The notes: generated by a model not told the origin, from the sequence alone. A stretch of DNA of 64,000 bases from Mesorhizobium denitrificans (GCF_003403035.1 NZ_QURN01000008.1:124001-188000), one strand, 5' to 3'. Counted from the first letter of the stretch, positions 1 through 10,349 are shown. Made by a program: numbers and translations.

Positions 1-867
1 GTGCAAACCGGCGTCGAAAATATCTTTGATCGTTCCGGCGCGCAGGCGATTCAGTGTCCTTTCGGCAGTGTCGTGGCAGGCGTGGCGCTCGCCATAGTCG
101 CGAGCCAGAAACCCAAGATGTTCGTCGATCATGCGATAGCAGAAGGCCAGCGAGCGCGGCATACGACCGTTGATAATCAGGTAGTCCGCGATGTTCGTGG
201 GGCGATAATCGGCCTCATAGACCCAGCGATATGAACGGTGCGCCGATACCGAGCGCAGGATCGACTCCCATTGATAATTGTCGAGCGACGATCCCACCCA
301 TGAAATGGAGGGCAGCAGCACGTAGTACTTCACGTCGAGAATGCGCGCTGTGTTGTCTGCTCGCTCCACATAGGTGCCAACCTGCGCGAAATCGAAAATT
401 TCATTGCGCAGCATGGTTCCGTAAAAGCAGCCACGGATCAGCGCCGTCTCGCGCTTGATGGTGTCAAGCACGCGAGGCAAATCACGCTCATCCACTTTGC
501 GCGCGAGCAGCTTTTTCAGCACCATCCAACCGTCATTGATGGCTTCCCACGTCTCGCGCGTCAGTGCCGTGCGAACCATGCGCGCATTCACCCTGCCCGC
601 TTCGATCGCGGAAAGCACGCTTGATGGATGGTCTGTGTCGCGCAGCAGAAAATCGGCAATCGTGTTGGCGTTGAACTCAGAGTGCTTCTGCCGAAAGCCG
701 TCTTCCGCGCCTGCGCTCATCACCACAGAGGTCCACTCGTCCGCTGCGTTGGTTGTGCGTGTCAGCGCCATGCGCAAGCCCGCGTCGAGCAGGCGCGCCA
801 TGTTTTCCGCGCGCTCGATATAGCGGCTCATCCAGTAGATGCCGTTGGCGGTGCGTCCAAGCAGCAT
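1..867 (-). CDS. Alpha-E domain protein (DUF403), 3' end cut off by the window
   Basis: The reading frame is open from an ATG at 867 to the window edge, giving 289 residues; the family is usually a little over 300, so only the C-terminal tip is missing. The protein opens MLLGRTANGIYWMSRYIERA and repeats the same helix pattern about 170 residues on (YVERADNTARILD), the duplicated all-alpha architecture typical of this family. An AAGGGG Shine-Dalgarno precedes the start. It lies 39 bp after the circularly permuted ATP-grasp gene, its standard partner. The pair often sits with a transglutaminase-like protein and a proteasome-like peptidase, which would be outside this window. The family is proposed to take part in a peptide-ligating system, but no reaction has been established that I can rely on. 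Confidence 0.9.
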   Translation of the reverse strand, partial: MLLGRTANGIYWMSRYIERAENMARLLDAGLRMALTRTTNAADEWTSVVMSAGAEDGFRQKHSEFNANTIADFLLRDTDHPSSVLSAIEAGRVNARMVRTALTRETWEAINDGWMVLKKLLARKVDERDLPRVLDTIKRETALIRGCFYGTMLRNEIFDFAQVGTYVERADNTARILDVKYYVLLPSISWVGSSLDNYQWESILRSVSAHRSYRWVYEADYRPTNIADYLIINGRMPRSLAFCYRMIDEHLGFLARDYGERHACHDTAERTLNRLRAGTIKDIFDAGLH

Positions 868-906
868 CAGAAACCCCTTCTGCGCAAGATCAATTTCACG
901 CCCAGT

Positions 907-2319
907 TTAGTCATCGAGCACCCACGTATCTTTCGTGCCGCCGCCTTGCGAAGAATTGACGACAAGCGAGCCTTCCTTCAGCGCCACGCGCGTCAGGCCA
1001 CCCGGCACAATCTGGATTCTGTCCGAAACCAGAACGAATGGCCGTAGATCGACATGGCGCGGCGCCAGCCCCTTTTCCGTCAGGATCGGACACGTTGAGA
1101 GCGAAAGCGTCGGTTGCGCGATATAATTATGCGGCTTGGCTTTCAGCTTTGCAGCGAATGCCTCGCACTCCTTCTGCGAAGCCGCAGGACCGACCAGCAT
1201 TCCGTAGCCGCCGGAACCATGCACCTCTTTCACCACCAGTTCTTCAAGATGCTCAAGAACATATTTCAGGCTGTCTTCTTCGGAGCATCGCCACGTCGGG
1301 ATATTGCCCAGAATTGCCTTGCGGCCTGTATAGAATTCCACGATTTCCGGCATGTAGGAGTAAATCGCCTTGTCATCGGAAATACCGGTGCCGGGTGCGT
1401 TGGCAATCGTGATGTTGCCAGCCCTGTAGACGTCCATAATTCCGGGAACGCCCAGCGCCGAGTCCGGTCTGAACGTCAACGGGTCCAGATAAGCGTCGTC
1501 AACGCGCCGATAGAGCACGTCGATTTGCTTGTAGCCTTCGGTCGTGCGCATCGCGACATGCCCATCGACCACGCGCAAATCTGATCCTTCAACCAGTTCC
1601 ACGCCCATTTGATCTGCGAGAAACGCGTGTTCAAAATAGGCCGAGTTGAAACTGCCGGGCGTCAGCACAGCGATCGTCGGGCGATCCGGCGCGCTTTGCG
1701 GCTTCGTCGCCGCCAGCGAGCGGCGCAGCAGTTGCGGGTAGTTTTCAACCGGGCGCACTTTGATTTGCTGAAACAGCTCCGGGAAAAGCTGCATCATCGT
1801 CTCGCGGTTTTCCAGCATGTAGGAAACACCGGAAGGCGTTCGCGCATTGTCCTCCAGCACGAAGAAATCATTCTCGCCGGTGCGCACAATGTCCACCCCG
1901 ATAATGTGCGTATAAACGCCGGCGGGTGGGCGAACACCGACCATCTCCGGCAAGAACGCCTCATTGCCCGCAATCAGCGAGCGCGGCACGCGTCCCGATT
2001 TCAGAATTTCCTGGCGGTGATAAATGTCGTCAAGAAAGGCATTCAGCGCTTGCACGCGCTGCTCGATGCCTTGTGTCAGCCGTCGCCATTCTGAACCGGA
2101 GAGAATGCGCGGCACGATGTCGAACGGAATGAGGCGTTCCGCCGCCTCTTCCTGCCCATAAACCGCGAAGGTAATTCCCGTCTTGCGGAACACACTTTCC
2201 GCATCAGACATTTTCGTAGTCAAGCGGGCGGGATCTTGCTCCTGAAACCACCGGTCATAGCCGGCATAAGCATTTCGAACCCCGGTATTCCCGGAGAGCA
2301 TCTCGTCAAATGCGACCAC
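907..2319 (-). CDS. Circularly permuted ATP-grasp type 2 protein (DUF404/DUF407)
   Basis: A 470-residue protein with the features of circularly permuted ATP-grasp enzymes. These include FFVLEDNARTPSGVSYMLEN near residues 152-171, an internal APGTGISDDKA stretch near 308-318, and the glycine-rich VVKEVHGSGGYGML loop near 362-375. The family is predicted to form amide or peptide bonds with ATP; no substrate can be read from the sequence. The start is a GTG at 2319 with GGGGAGA about nine bases upstream; an ATG six codons in (2301) is a weaker alternative. It is followed by the alpha-E gene in what looks like a two-gene operon that continues beyond the left edge. Confidence 0.92.
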   Translation of the reverse strand: MVAFDEMLSGNTGVRNAYAGYDRWFQEQDPARLTTKMSDAESVFRKTGITFAVYGQEEAAERLIPFDIVPRILSGSEWRRLTQGIEQRVQALNAFLDDIYHRQEILKSGRVPRSLIAGNEAFLPEMVGVRPPAGVYTHIIGVDIVRTGENDFFVLEDNARTPSGVSYMLENRETMMQLFPELFQQIKVRPVENYPQLLRRSLAATKPQSAPDRPTIAVLTPGSFNSAYFEHAFLADQMGVELVEGSDLRVVDGHVAMRTTEGYKQIDVLYRRVDDAYLDPLTFRPDSALGVPGIMDVYRAGNITIANAPGTGISDDKAIYSYMPEIVEFYTGRKAILGNIPTWRCSEEDSLKYVLEHLEELVVKEVHGSGGYGMLVGPAASQKECEAFAAKLKAKPHNYIAQPTLSLSTCPILTEKGLAPRHVDLRPFVLVSDRIQIVPGGLTRVALKEGSLVVNSSQGGGTKDTWVLDD

Positions 2320-2477
2320 TCAGCGTCTCCCCTGCTGCAAGACATAACAAATGTCCCCGAAAACATTTGCAAGCGCAAAAAAGCAGCAGGCGGCTCTTAG
2401 CCGGCACTTTGCCTAATTGAATGGCAAAAGGATTGAAAAATGGGCGAATGCCGCCCCAAAACTAAGCGTTTAGGACT

Positions 2478-2714
2478 CTAAAAAGCGCGGAACGTCACAG
2501 TTGTGAACGTCTCGACTATACCGTCGATAATCTGAATGCGCTCATTCACGAAATGTCCGATGTCGACATCGTCATCGACATAAAACTTCGCCATCAGGTC
2601 GTACTGACCCGCGGTCGAATAGATTTCCGAGGCAATTTCAGCTTCAGCAAGCTCGCTCGCCACATCATAGGCTTTGCCCAGGGCGCATTTGAACTGCACG
2701 AAAAACGTCTTCAT
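2478..2714 (-). CDS. Stand-alone Lrp/AsnC ligand-binding (RAM) domain protein
   Basis: A 78-residue protein starting MKTFFVQFKCALGKAYDVAS. It corresponds to the C-terminal RAM (regulation of amino-acid metabolism) domain of Lrp/AsnC regulators, without any helix-turn-helix. The AGQYDLMAKFYVDDDVDIGHFV stretch is the usual core: a beta strand, then the acidic turn, then a helix. Stand-alone RAM proteins form oligomeric rings and may bind amino acids or join full-length Lrp proteins; which applies here cannot be told. It lies 75 bp upstream of the tgt stop codon side, is read on the same strand, and is probably transcribed with or after tgt. Confidence 0.85.
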   Translation of the reverse strand: MKTFFVQFKCALGKAYDVASELAEAEIASEIYSTAGQYDLMAKFYVDDDVDIGHFVNERIQIIDGIVETFTTVTFRAF

Positions 2715-2789
2715 TGTCTACCTGCCAGATTCCAGTCTGCTTTTCGCATCCGCTCGATTCGGATTCAACCCACTGAACGAACGCACCAC

Positions 2790-3920
2790 TCAGAGGGCGG
2801 GCAGATCGCCCCGCGCCCAGTCTTCCGTTATTTCGCCTGCTCGACTTTCGAACCGGCCACCTTCAATCGCCTCGCGAATGTCGCGCATCAGGCTCTGATA
2901 GTAAGCGAGATTGTTCCACGTCAGCAGCATCGCGCCCAGCGCCTCCCCCGACTTCACCAGATGGTGCAAATAGGCTCGGCTATAATCACGCGTCGCCGGG
3001 CAGTTGCTTTCCTCGTCCAGCGGGCGCGGGTCATCCGCATGGCGCGCATTGCGCAGGTTCACCTTGCCGCGCCGCGTGAACGCCAGCCCATGCCGCCCTG
3101 CCCGCGTCGGCATAACGCAATCGAACATATCGATGCCGCGCGCGACCGATTTCAGAATATCGTCCGGCGTGCCGACACCCATCAGGTAGCGCGGCTTGTT
3201 CTCCGGCAATGCCGGGCACGTGACCTCCAGCATGTCCAGCATCACGTTCTGCGGCTCACCGACCGCAAGCCCGCCCACTGCATAGCCCTTCAAATCCAGC
3301 GCCGAAAGCGCTTGCGCCGATTTCAGCCGCAACGGCGGACTGTCCCCGCCTTGCACGATCCCGAACATCGCTTTGCCTGGCTGGTCCCCAAACGCCACCT
3401 TGCAGCGCTCCGCCCAACGCAGCGAAAGCTCCATCGCGCGCTCGATTTCCTTCGGCTTCGCCGGCAGCGCCACACACTCGTCGAGTTGCATCTGAATATC
3501 GGAATCCAGCAGCCCCTGAATTTCAATCGAGCGCTCCGGCGACATCTCATAGGCCGCGCCGTCAATGTGCGAGCGGAACGTTACGCCCTGCTCCGTCACC
3601 TTGCGCAGCTGCGAAAGCGACATGACCTGAAACCCGCCCGAATCCGTCAGGATCGGATAGGGCCAGCGCGCAAATTCATGCAGACCGCCAAGCCGCGCCA
3701 CGCGCTCGGCTCCCGGCCGCAACATCAGGTGATAGGTGTTGCCCAGAATGATATCCGAGCCAAGCTCACGCACCTGGTCCAGATACATGGCTTTGACCGT
3801 ACCGCCCGTTCCCACCGGCATGAATGCAGGCGTCTGGATCGTGCCGCGCGGCATGGAAATCTCACCGCGCCGCGCCGCGCCATCCTTACCCATCAGGCGA
3901 AACGAAAATTCAGTGCTCAT
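2790..3920 (-). CDS. tgt: Queuine tRNA-guanine transglycosylase
   Basis: Exchanges guanine-34 for preQ1 in GUN-anticodon tRNAs, the tRNA-dependent step before QueA. The 376-residue product starting [15 protein letters not shown] matches the usual length; the frame is open further upstream, but this start overlaps queA by 11 bp and is the family start. The catalytic elements are present: [12 protein letters not shown] (general acid/base Asp) and [12 protein letters not shown] (nucleophile Asp). The C-terminal zinc site is degenerate. Where Escherichia coli has Cys-x-Cys-x2-Cys and a later His, this protein reads [13 protein letters not shown] and TWNNLAYY, keeping one of four ligands. The enzyme fold and active site otherwise look intact. 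Confidence 0.96.
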   Translation of the reverse strand: MSTEFSFRLMGKDGAARRGEISMPRGTIQTPAFMPVGTGGTVKAMYLDQVRELGSDIILGNTYHLMLRPGAERVARLGGLHEFARWPYPILTDSGGFQVMSLSQLRKVTEQGVTFRSHIDGAAYEMSPERSIEIQGLLDSDIQMQLDECVALPAKPKEIERAMELSLRWAERCKVAFGDQPGKAMFGIVQGGDSPPLRLKSAQALSALDLKGYAVGGLAVGEPQNVMLDMLEVTCPALPENKPRYLMGVGTPDDILKSVARGIDMFDCVMPTRAGRHGLAFTRRGKVNLRNARHADDPRPLDEESNCPATRDYSRAYLHHLVKSGEALGAMLLTWNNLAYYQSLMRDIREAIEGGRFESRAGEITEDWARGDLPAL

Positions 3921-4992
3921 CGGGTTCCCTGAAAAGCAGGCTGCCGTCGCCATAGGAATAAAAGCGATAGCCATTTGCGATGGCATATTCATACGCGGTG
4001 CGCATGCGCTCCATTCCGGAAAACGCGCTCACCAGCATGAACAGAGTAGAGCGTGGCAGATGGAAATTGGTAATCAGCGCATCCGCTGTCTTGAACCGGT
4101 ATCCCGGCGTAATGAAAATATCCGTCGCACCCGCCCATTCCGCCATCGAGCCGTCAGCCTGCACCGCACTTTCCAGCAACCTTAGCGACGTCGTGCCCAC
4201 CGCCACAATGCGCCGCCCTTCCGCCTTCGCGGCATTGATCTGTGCCGCAACCTGCGCCGACACCCTGCCCGTTTCCGAATGCATATGGTGGTCGCTCGTG
4301 TCGTCAGCCTTGACCGGCAGAAACGTGCCCGCCCCGACATGCAAGGTCACGAAACACCGCTTTATACCCCGCGCGTCGAGCCTGTCGAAAAGCTCCGGCG
4401 TGAAGTGCAACCCAGCCGTAGGGGCCGCAACCGCGCCCTCCTCATCGGCGTAAATGGTCTGGTAGTCCATCCGGTCGCGATCATCATCCGGGCGGCGCGC
4501 CGCAATATAAGGCGGCAGCGGAATGTGCCCCACCGCGTGCAGCGCCTCATCCAGCGAAGCGCCCGAAAGGTCGAAGTTGAGCAAAACTTCACCGCTGTCG
4601 CGCTTTTCGGCAACCGTCGCGTCCAACGTTCCCATGAAGCAGACATTGCTGTCATGTCCGAACTGAACACGATCTCCTACCGTCAATCGCTTCGCGGGGC
4701 GAGCAAACGCCAGCCAGCTATCGGGCGACATGCGCATATGCAGCGTTGCATCGATATGCGCTACCGCCTCATCGCGATGGCGCAAACCCTTCAACTGTGC
4801 CGGAATCACCTTTGTGTCGTTGAACACCAGCACATCGCCCGGCGCGAGCAGATCCGGCAGGTCGCGAAACACAGCATCCTGCGGCGGCTGACCCGGACGG
4901 GAAACCAGCAACCGCGCCGCATCGCGCGGTTCCGAGGGCCGCAATGCAATGCGGTCCTCCGGCAAATCGAAATCGAAGAGGTCGACGCGCAT
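3910..4992 (-). CDS. queA: S-adenosylmethionine:tRNA ribosyltransferase-isomerase
   Basis: Transfers and isomerises the ribosyl part of S-adenosylmethionine onto preQ1-tRNA to make epoxyqueuosine. The 360-residue protein begins [19 protein letters not shown] and contains [29 protein letters not shown] and [20 protein letters not shown], all hallmark stretches of QueA; the length is normal. The ATG shares its final base position with the stop of the upstream DMT-transporter gene (TAATG). The gene overlaps tgt by 11 bp, so queA-tgt are translationally coupled and act in sequence in queuosine synthesis. Confidence 0.97.
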   Translation of the reverse strand: MRVDLFDFDLPEDRIALRPSEPRDAARLLVSRPGQPPQDAVFRDLPDLLAPGDVLVFNDTKVIPAQLKGLRHRDEAVAHIDATLHMRMSPDSWLAFARPAKRLTVGDRVQFGHDSNVCFMGTLDATVAEKRDSGEVLLNFDLSGASLDEALHAVGHIPLPPYIAARRPDDDRDRMDYQTIYADEEGAVAAPTAGLHFTPELFDRLDARGIKRCFVTLHVGAGTFLPVKADDTSDHHMHSETGRVSAQVAAQINAAKAEGRRIVAVGTTSLRLLESAVQADGSMAEWAGATDIFITPGYRFKTADALITNFHLPRSTLFMLVSAFSGMERMRTAYEYAIANGYRFYSYGDGSLLFREPDEH

Positions 4993-5444
4993 TATGCGAA
5001 GCGGATCAACAGCGCTCCGGCCAGAAGCAGGAAAGCGCCGGCAATCCGGCCCATTGTGATTTCACGCACGGCAAGGCCAAACGCGCCGAACCGGTCAACC
5101 AGAAGTCCGGCCACGAGTTGGCCGGTGACGAGAAATGCCATAAGCGAAGCCGCCCCGAGCCGCGGCGCGAGCAATATGTTGCACGTCACAAATGAGGCGC
5201 CCAAAAATCCGCCCAGCACGAACATCCAGAGCGACGGCGCGCGCCAATTGAGCGGCGGGGCGTTCTGCGTCGAGACCATCAACAAAGTGATCAGGCCGAG
5301 CACGACGGCGCCGACGAGGAAAGATATGCCGGCGGCAGCCACCGGCATTCCCAGATTGCGCGACAATTCAGCGTTGACGGGCGCCTGTATCGCCAGGAAC
5401 CCGCCTACCACAATGCCGAGCAATGGCCAGAATACGCCCCCCAT
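4992..5444 (-). CDS. Small DMT-superfamily membrane protein (YdcZ/DUF606 type)
   Basis: A 150-residue, very hydrophobic protein with about five membrane segments, beginning [19 protein letters not shown]. The conserved [12 protein letters not shown] and [20 protein letters not shown] segments are typical of the DUF606 branch of drug/metabolite transporters, which are half-size and probably work as dimers. The transported compound is unknown. I chose the ATG at 5444, seven bases after the upstream cyclophilin stop; a TTG at 5468 would overlap that gene and is less likely. Its fit between the cyclophilins and queA-tgt suggests one long minus-strand operon from coaD to tgt. Confidence 0.85.
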   Translation of the reverse strand: MGGVFWPLLGIVVGGFLAIQAPVNAELSRNLGMPVAAAGISFLVGAVVLGLITLLMVSTQNAPPLNWRAPSLWMFVLGGFLGASFVTCNILLAPRLGAASLMAFLVTGQLVAGLLVDRFGAFGLAVREITMGRIAGAFLLLAGALLIRFA

Positions 5445-5451
5445 GACCCGA

Positions 5452-5982
5452 TCAGGCGTCCGCCGCAACCTTCATGGAAACGATGCTGTCGGGGTCCTTC
5501 ACCGGCTCGCCGCGCTTGATCTTGTCGACATTATCCATGCCCGAGATCACCTGCCCCCATACCGTATACTGCCGGTTCAAAAAGCCTGCATCGTCAAAGC
5601 AGATAAAGAACTGCGAGTTCGCCGAATTCGGGTTTTGCGCACGCGCCATCGAGCAGGTGCCGCGTCCGTGGTTCATATTCGAGAACTCGGCCTTCAGGTC
5701 AGGTTTGTCCGAACCGCCCATACCAGCCCGGCCGGGATTGAACGAAGAAGAGTCCTTTTTGCCGAATTTGACGTCGCCCGTCTGCGCCATAAAGCCATCG
5801 ATCACGCGATGGAAAACCACGCCATCATATGCGCCTTCGCGGGCAAGCTCCTTGATACGCGCCACATGTCCCGGCGCGAGATCCGGAAACAACTCAATTG
5901 CGACATCGCCCTTCGTCGTCTCCATCAAAAGGACGTTTTCAGGATCACGGCCCTCAAGCACGCTCTTATTTTCTTCGCTCAT
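5452..5982 (-). CDS. Cytoplasmic peptidyl-prolyl cis-trans isomerase, cyclophilin type
   Basis: A 176-residue cyclophilin without a signal peptide. It carries VVFHRVIDGFMAQTGD (with the catalytic Arg), CSMARAQNPNSANSQFFICF and the closing YTVWGQVISGMDNVDKIK segment. These enzymes speed isomerisation of Xaa-Pro bonds during folding. The ATG overlaps the stop of the next upstream cyclophilin gene as ATGA, so the two are translationally coupled. The pair gives one cytoplasmic and one exported isomerase from one transcript. The family is certain; ppiB would be the usual label. Confidence 0.95.
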   Translation of the reverse strand: MSEENKSVLEGRDPENVLLMETTKGDVAIELFPDLAPGHVARIKELAREGAYDGVVFHRVIDGFMAQTGDVKFGKKDSSSFNPGRAGMGGSDKPDLKAEFSNMNHGRGTCSMARAQNPNSANSQFFICFDDAGFLNRQYTVWGQVISGMDNVDKIKRGEPVKDPDSIVSMKVAADA

Positions 5983-6563
5983 TTATCTGCTCCAATTCGT
6001 GCCTTGATAATCTTGTCTGGGTCGCTTACCGACCCATTGTCCGCCTCGCTGCCGCGCTTGATCTTGTCCACGACATCCATGCCCTTCTCGACCTCGCCGA
6101 CAATCGTATATTGTCCATCCAGAGGCGGGGCTGGCGAGAACATGATGAAAAACTGCGAGTTCGCCGAGTTTGGGTTTTGTGCGCGCGCCATTCCAACCGT
6201 ACCGCGCACGAAATGCGCAGTGTTGGTGAATTCCGCTGGCAGGTCTGCCAGGTCCGAACCACCGGTTCCGACATTGGCGGCATCATAGCCGTCTTTCATG
6301 TCACCATAGCGTACGTCGCCAGTCTGCGCCATAAAGCCATCGATCACGCGATGGAACGCGACATTGTCATATGCACCTTCGCGCACCAGTTCTTTGATCT
6401 GCGCAACGTTTTTGGGCGCGAGGTCTGGCCGTAGGGCGATAACCACATCACCATCCTTCAGCGTAAGCACGAGCGTATCCTCCGGCGAAGCCGCGAAAGA
6501 AACGCTGCTAAACATGAGCCCAGCTCCAAGCAGCATGGCACCCGCCACTTTTTTCAATGGCAT
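5979..6563 (-). CDS. Periplasmic peptidyl-prolyl cis-trans isomerase, cyclophilin type
   Basis: A 194-residue cyclophilin with an N-terminal signal peptide (MPLKKVAGAMLLGAGLMFSS, cleavage expected after SFA-A near residue 25), so it acts in the periplasm. The catalytic NVAFHRVIDGFMAQTGDV and GMARAQNPNSANSQFFIMF motifs are intact. It is about 45 percent identical by eye to the downstream cytoplasmic copy, from which it differs mainly by the leader and a short DMKDGYDAANVG insertion, suggesting an old tandem duplication. It is 13 bp downstream of coaD. Confidence 0.94.
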   Translation of the reverse strand: MPLKKVAGAMLLGAGLMFSSVSFAASPEDTLVLTLKDGDVVIALRPDLAPKNVAQIKELVREGAYDNVAFHRVIDGFMAQTGDVRYGDMKDGYDAANVGTGGSDLADLPAEFTNTAHFVRGTVGMARAQNPNSANSQFFIMFSPAPPLDGQYTIVGEVEKGMDVVDKIKRGSEADNGSVSDPDKIIKARIGADK

Positions 6564-6576
6564 GTAAGACTCCTAT

Positions 6577-7086
6577 CTATTTCTTCTTGCTTGGGAATTT
6601 TCCCTTGAGCGCCTTGACGACAACGGGCGGCACAAACGGCTTTACGTCTCCACCCATGGCCGCAATCTGGCGCACCAATGTGGCGGTAATCATACGCACT
6701 GGAGGGCTCGCAGGTAAAAACACCGTCTGAAGCTCGCCTGCCATTGCGCGGTTCATGCCCGCCATTCCCATTTCATAATCGAGATCGGTTCCATCGCGCA
6801 GCCCGCGAATGAGCAGTGTAGCGCCGGCCTTGCGCGCCGCATCAACCAGCAGACCATCGAACGAAATCACCTTGATGCGCTCGGCATCGGCTCCCAACGC
6901 CCCCCTGGCAATTTCCTCTATCAGACTTACGCGCTCGTCGAATGAGAAGATCGGCGTCTTGCCCGGATGCACACCAATCGCCGCAAAAACCGTATCGGCC
7001 AGCGCGAGCGCGCCCTTAAGCACGTCCAGGTGACCGTTAGTCGGTGGATCAAATGACCCGGCATATATGGCGACGCGATTTGACAT
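6577..7086 (-). CDS. coaD: Phosphopantetheine adenylyltransferase
   Basis: Catalyses the penultimate step of coenzyme A synthesis, joining ATP to 4'-phosphopantetheine to give dephospho-CoA. The 169-residue protein begins [20 protein letters not shown], which contains the nucleotidyltransferase SFDPxTxGH signature. It also has [20 protein letters not shown] in the middle and SSxVR-like [10 protein letters not shown] near the end. A C-terminal KGKFPSKKK tail is slightly longer than in E. coli. The gene follows gyrA on the same strand after a 380-bp gap and heads the cyclophilin-queA-tgt run. Confidence 0.97.
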   Translation of the reverse strand: MSNRVAIYAGSFDPPTNGHLDVLKGALALADTVFAAIGVHPGKTPIFSFDERVSLIEEIARGALGADAERIKVISFDGLLVDAARKAGATLLIRGLRDGTDLDYEMGMAGMNRAMAGELQTVFLPASPPVRMITATLVRQIAAMGGDVKPFVPPVVVKALKGKFPSKKK

Positions 7087-7338
7087 GCTTGTACTACGAC
7101 CGTTGTAGGTTGCCTGCTTTAGACGGTTTCCCCGTAATGCGAAAGCGCTGGCCTGCGCTCCATATGAATCCGTTTACCATTTCGCTTGGCGCTTCTTTAA
7201 TTGCTTCAGGCGCATCGTGCTGGCGGGGATAAGGAATCGGACATCCACAAAGCTAGCGACGCCAGCAACGCTGCCGCGCAATGGGAGGATGCAACCTTTT
7301 TGCGGGCTCCCCGTTTGGGAGGGGTGGAGAACAACGTC

Positions 7339-7473
7339 ATGATGATCACCATATTAGCAGCAGCAATGACCATTCTGATGCTCATCGCAACGGCGGTGGG
7401 GGTGCATCAGGAAGCAGAACGCGTCAGGCTCAAGGATCGCAGCGACCGCTCACGCGGTTTTGGTCGCTACTAA
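7339..7473 (+). CDS. Predicted 44-residue single-span membrane protein
   Basis: The frame from the ATG at 7339 encodes [20 protein letters not shown] followed by a basic, charged tail ([20 protein letters not shown]). This is one hydrophobic helix with a cytoplasmic positive tail. A purine-rich GGGGTGGAGAA lies just upstream, in good position for a ribosome site. The stop overlaps the gyrA stop codon on the opposite strand by 4 bp, so the ORF fills the otherwise empty gyrA-coaD gap and runs against both neighbours. I do not recognise a family. The membrane-helix composition and ribosome site argue that it is real, but nothing else does. Confidence 0.45.
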   Translation: MMITILAAAMTILMLIATAVGVHQEAERVRLKDRSDRSRGFGRY

Positions 7474-10286
7474 CTCTTCTCCTCTGACGCATCGCTTACA
7501 TCGTTTGGCGTCGCGTCGGCATTAGTAGCATCGGGAGATTCTGCGACCTCGTCCTCATCCGAACCTGACTCGCGTTCGTCCTGCGGCTCGGAAATGCGCT
7601 CAACAGAAACGACCTTTTCTTCGTCTGCCGTATTGAAGATCGTGACACCCTTGGTCGCGCGGCTCGCAATGCGGATGCCATTTACAGGCACGCGGATAAC
7701 CTGACCGCCGTCAGAAACCAGCATGATCTGATCCTCATCGGCGACAGGGAAGCTGGCCACAAGCCTGCCAATCTCAGCTGACTTTGAAACATCGGTCGCG
7801 CGAATACCCTTGCCACCACGGTTCGTCAGCCGGAAATCATAAGACGAAGACCGCTTGCCATACCCATATTCCGTGACAGTCAGAACGAATTGCTCATGCT
7901 GCTTCAAGAATGCGTAGCGCTCATCGCTAAGCTCCTGATCTTCAGCAACTTCTTCATTCGTCAACGCGATGTCTTCTTCCTCGCTGCCTTCTAACCGGCG
8001 CTCGTTCACTGCGCGCTTGAGATAGGCGGCACGCTCCGCAGCATCCGCATTCACATGTTCGAGAATAGCCATCGATATGGCACGCTCGGACGCTCCGAGT
8101 TGCATGCCGCGCACGCCCTGCGACCCACGGCTCTGGAACACGCGCACATCCGTCACGGCAAAGCGGATACATTGACCGCTGCTGGCCGTCAGAAGCACAT
8201 CATCATTTTCGGAGCATGTTTCGACCGCGAGGATAGCGTCGCCTTCCTCATCGAACTTCATCGCGATCTTACCGTTGCGGTTTACCTGCACGAAATCCGA
8301 GAGCTTGTTTCTGCGCACAGTACCGCGCGTCGTCGCGAACATGACATCGAGTTCGCTCCACTGAGCCTCATCCTCCGGCAGTGGCATGATGGCCGTGATC
8401 CTGTCACCATTCTCAATAGGCAACATATTGATCAACGCCTTGCCGCGGGACTGCGGCGTGCCGATTGGCAGGCGCCAAACCTTTTCCTTGTAGACGATGC
8501 CGCGTGACGAGAAGAACAGCACCGGCGTATGCGTGTTTGCCACAAACAGGCGAGTAACAACGTCGGTGTCCTTGGTGGACATGCCGGAGCGGCCCTTGCC
8601 GCCACGTGCCTGCGCCCGATAAATCGAAAGCGGAACACGCTTGATGTAGCCTTCATGCGTGACCGTGACGACCATGTCTTCGCGCGCGATCAGGTCTTCA
8701 TCTTCCATGTCGGCGCCAGCGTCGGTGATCTCCGAACGGCGCGGCGTGCCGAACTCGTCGCGCACCGCCTCGAGCTCTTCCCGAACGATGGCCTGAATAC
8801 GGGCGCGCGAAGCGAGAATATCGAGATAGTCCCGAATTTCGACGCCGATCTTGTTCAGTTCGTCGGCAATCTCGTCCCGACCAAGCGCGGTCAGGCGCTG
8901 CAGGCGCAATTCCAGGATTGCGCGCGCCTGCTCTTCCGAAAGATTGTAGGTGCCATCCTCATTGATGCGGTGGCGAGGATCATCGATCAGCCGGATCAGC
9001 GCCTCGACATCCGCCGCAGGCCAACGCCGCGTCATCAATTGCTCGCGCGCGGTTTGCGGGTCTGGCGCATTGCGAATGAGCTTGATCACCTCATCAATAT
9101 TCTCAACGGCGATAGCAAGACCAACGAGCACATGAGCGCGCTCACGCGCCTTGCGCAGCAGGAATTTCGTGCGGCGACTTACGACCTCTTCGCGGAAGGA
9201 CACAAAAGCCTTCAGCAGGTCGATGAGAGTCATGACTTCGGGCTTGCCGCCGTTCAGTGCGACCATATTCGCGCCGAATGAGGTCTGGAGCGGGGTATAG
9301 CGGTAGAGCTGATTCAGAATGACGTCGGCGACCGCATCCTTCTTCAACTCGACGACAACACGATACCCTTGCCGGTCGCTTTCATCGCGAATGTCAGAAA
9401 TGCCCTCGATGCGCTTGTCGCGCACCAATTCGGCCATTTTCTCGATCATCGAGGCTTTGTTCACCTGATAGGGAATCTCGGTGACAACGATAGCTTCACG
9501 GTCGCCGCGCATAGGCTCGACATGAACCTTGCCCCGCATCTGGATCGAGCCGCGTCCGGTCGAATAGGCATTGTAAATCCCAGATCGACCAAGGATCAGG
9601 CCGCCCGTAGGGAAATCCGGACCTGGAATGATCTCCATCAAATCCGGTAATTCCATCGCTGGATTTTCCATAATGGCAATCGCGCCATTACAGACTTCCG
9701 TCAGATTGTGCGGCGGAATGTTGGTCGCCATACCGACGGCGATGCCGCCGGAACCGTTGACCAGCAAATGCGGGAACCGCGCAGGCAGCACCTTCGGCTC
9801 TTGCTCGGCACCGTCGTAATTATCCTGAAAATCGACAGTGTCCTTGTCGATATCCTCAAGAAGCTCGTGCGCGACCTTGGTAAGCCGCGATTCGGTGTAT
9901 CGCATCGCCGCCGGAGGATCGGCATCGATCGAACCAAAGTTGCCCTGCCCGTCGATGAGCGGGACACGCAAGGACCAATCCTGCGCCATGCGCACCAGCG
10001 CATCATAGATCGAGGCGTCGCCATGCGGGTGATATTTACCCATGACATCACCGACGATGCGCGATGATTTAACGTGCTTGCGATTCCAGTGATAACCACC
10101 TTCATGCATCGCATACAGAATGCGACGATGCACGGGCTTCAGACCGTCGCGCGCATCAGGCAGCGCACGGCTGACGATCACGCTCATCGCGTAATCCAGA
10201 TAGGAACGCTGCATCTCCTCAATAATGGAGATCGGTTCGATGCCTTCCGGACTATCCGGCCCGCCTGATGTCTTTTGGTCGGTCAA
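7470..10286 (-). CDS. gyrA: DNA gyrase subunit A
   Basis: The breakage-reunion subunit of the type II topoisomerase that adds negative supercoils, working as A2B2 with GyrB. The 938-residue protein has the winged-helix domain with catalytic Tyr130 (AAMRYTESR) and a C-terminal beta-pinwheel with the GyrA-box-like [10 protein letters not shown]. It ends in a long acidic tail (residues about 890-938). The quinolone-determining segment reads [10 protein letters not shown]. Residue 91, equivalent to E. coli Ser83, is Ala, while Asp95, equivalent to Asp87, is kept. A TTGGAG/TATATA promoter lies 36-63 bp upstream. Confidence 0.98.
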   Translation of the reverse strand: MTDQKTSGGPDSPEGIEPISIIEEMQRSYLDYAMSVIVSRALPDARDGLKPVHRRILYAMHEGGYHWNRKHVKSSRIVGDVMGKYHPHGDASIYDALVRMAQDWSLRVPLIDGQGNFGSIDADPPAAMRYTESRLTKVAHELLEDIDKDTVDFQDNYDGAEQEPKVLPARFPHLLVNGSGGIAVGMATNIPPHNLTEVCNGAIAIMENPAMELPDLMEIIPGPDFPTGGLILGRSGIYNAYSTGRGSIQMRGKVHVEPMRGDREAIVVTEIPYQVNKASMIEKMAELVRDKRIEGISDIRDESDRQGYRVVVELKKDAVADVILNQLYRYTPLQTSFGANMVALNGGKPEVMTLIDLLKAFVSFREEVVSRRTKFLLRKARERAHVLVGLAIAVENIDEVIKLIRNAPDPQTAREQLMTRRWPAADVEALIRLIDDPRHRINEDGTYNLSEEQARAILELRLQRLTALGRDEIADELNKIGVEIRDYLDILASRARIQAIVREELEAVRDEFGTPRRSEITDAGADMEDEDLIAREDMVVTVTHEGYIKRVPLSIYRAQARGGKGRSGMSTKDTDVVTRLFVANTHTPVLFFSSRGIVYKEKVWRLPIGTPQSRGKALINMLPIENGDRITAIMPLPEDEAQWSELDVMFATTRGTVRRNKLSDFVQVNRNGKIAMKFDEEGDAILAVETCSENDDVLLTASSGQCIRFAVTDVRVFQSRGSQGVRGMQLGASERAISMAILEHVNADAAERAAYLKRAVNERRLEGSEEEDIALTNEEVAEDQELSDERYAFLKQHEQFVLTVTEYGYGKRSSSYDFRLTNRGGKGIRATDVSKSAEIGRLVASFPVADEDQIMLVSDGGQVIRVPVNGIRIASRATKGVTIFNTADEEKVVSVERISEPQDERESGSDEDEVAESPDATNADATPNDVSDASEEKS

Positions 10287-10321
10287 AATGGATCACAAAT
10301 AACTGGGAATCACTGGCTCTT

Positions 10322-10349
10322 TATATAGGAAGTCGGGGCGGGACTCCAA
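10322..10349 (-). promoter_or_regulatory. Candidate sigma-70 promoter for gyrA
   Basis: Read on the minus strand, TTGGAG (10349-10344) and TATATA (10327-10322) are separated by 16 bases, a standard housekeeping promoter layout. It lies 36 bp upstream of the gyrA start. The rest of the 263-bp gyrA-marC gap is AT-rich and shows no gene. Confidence 0.5.

Noticed and set aside
2553-6288. Long plus-strand ORFs of 459 and 669 codons
   Set aside because: They lie antisense to tgt, queA and the cyclophilins, are Arg/His-rich, and have no recognisable motif; they are frame shadows in GC-rich DNA.
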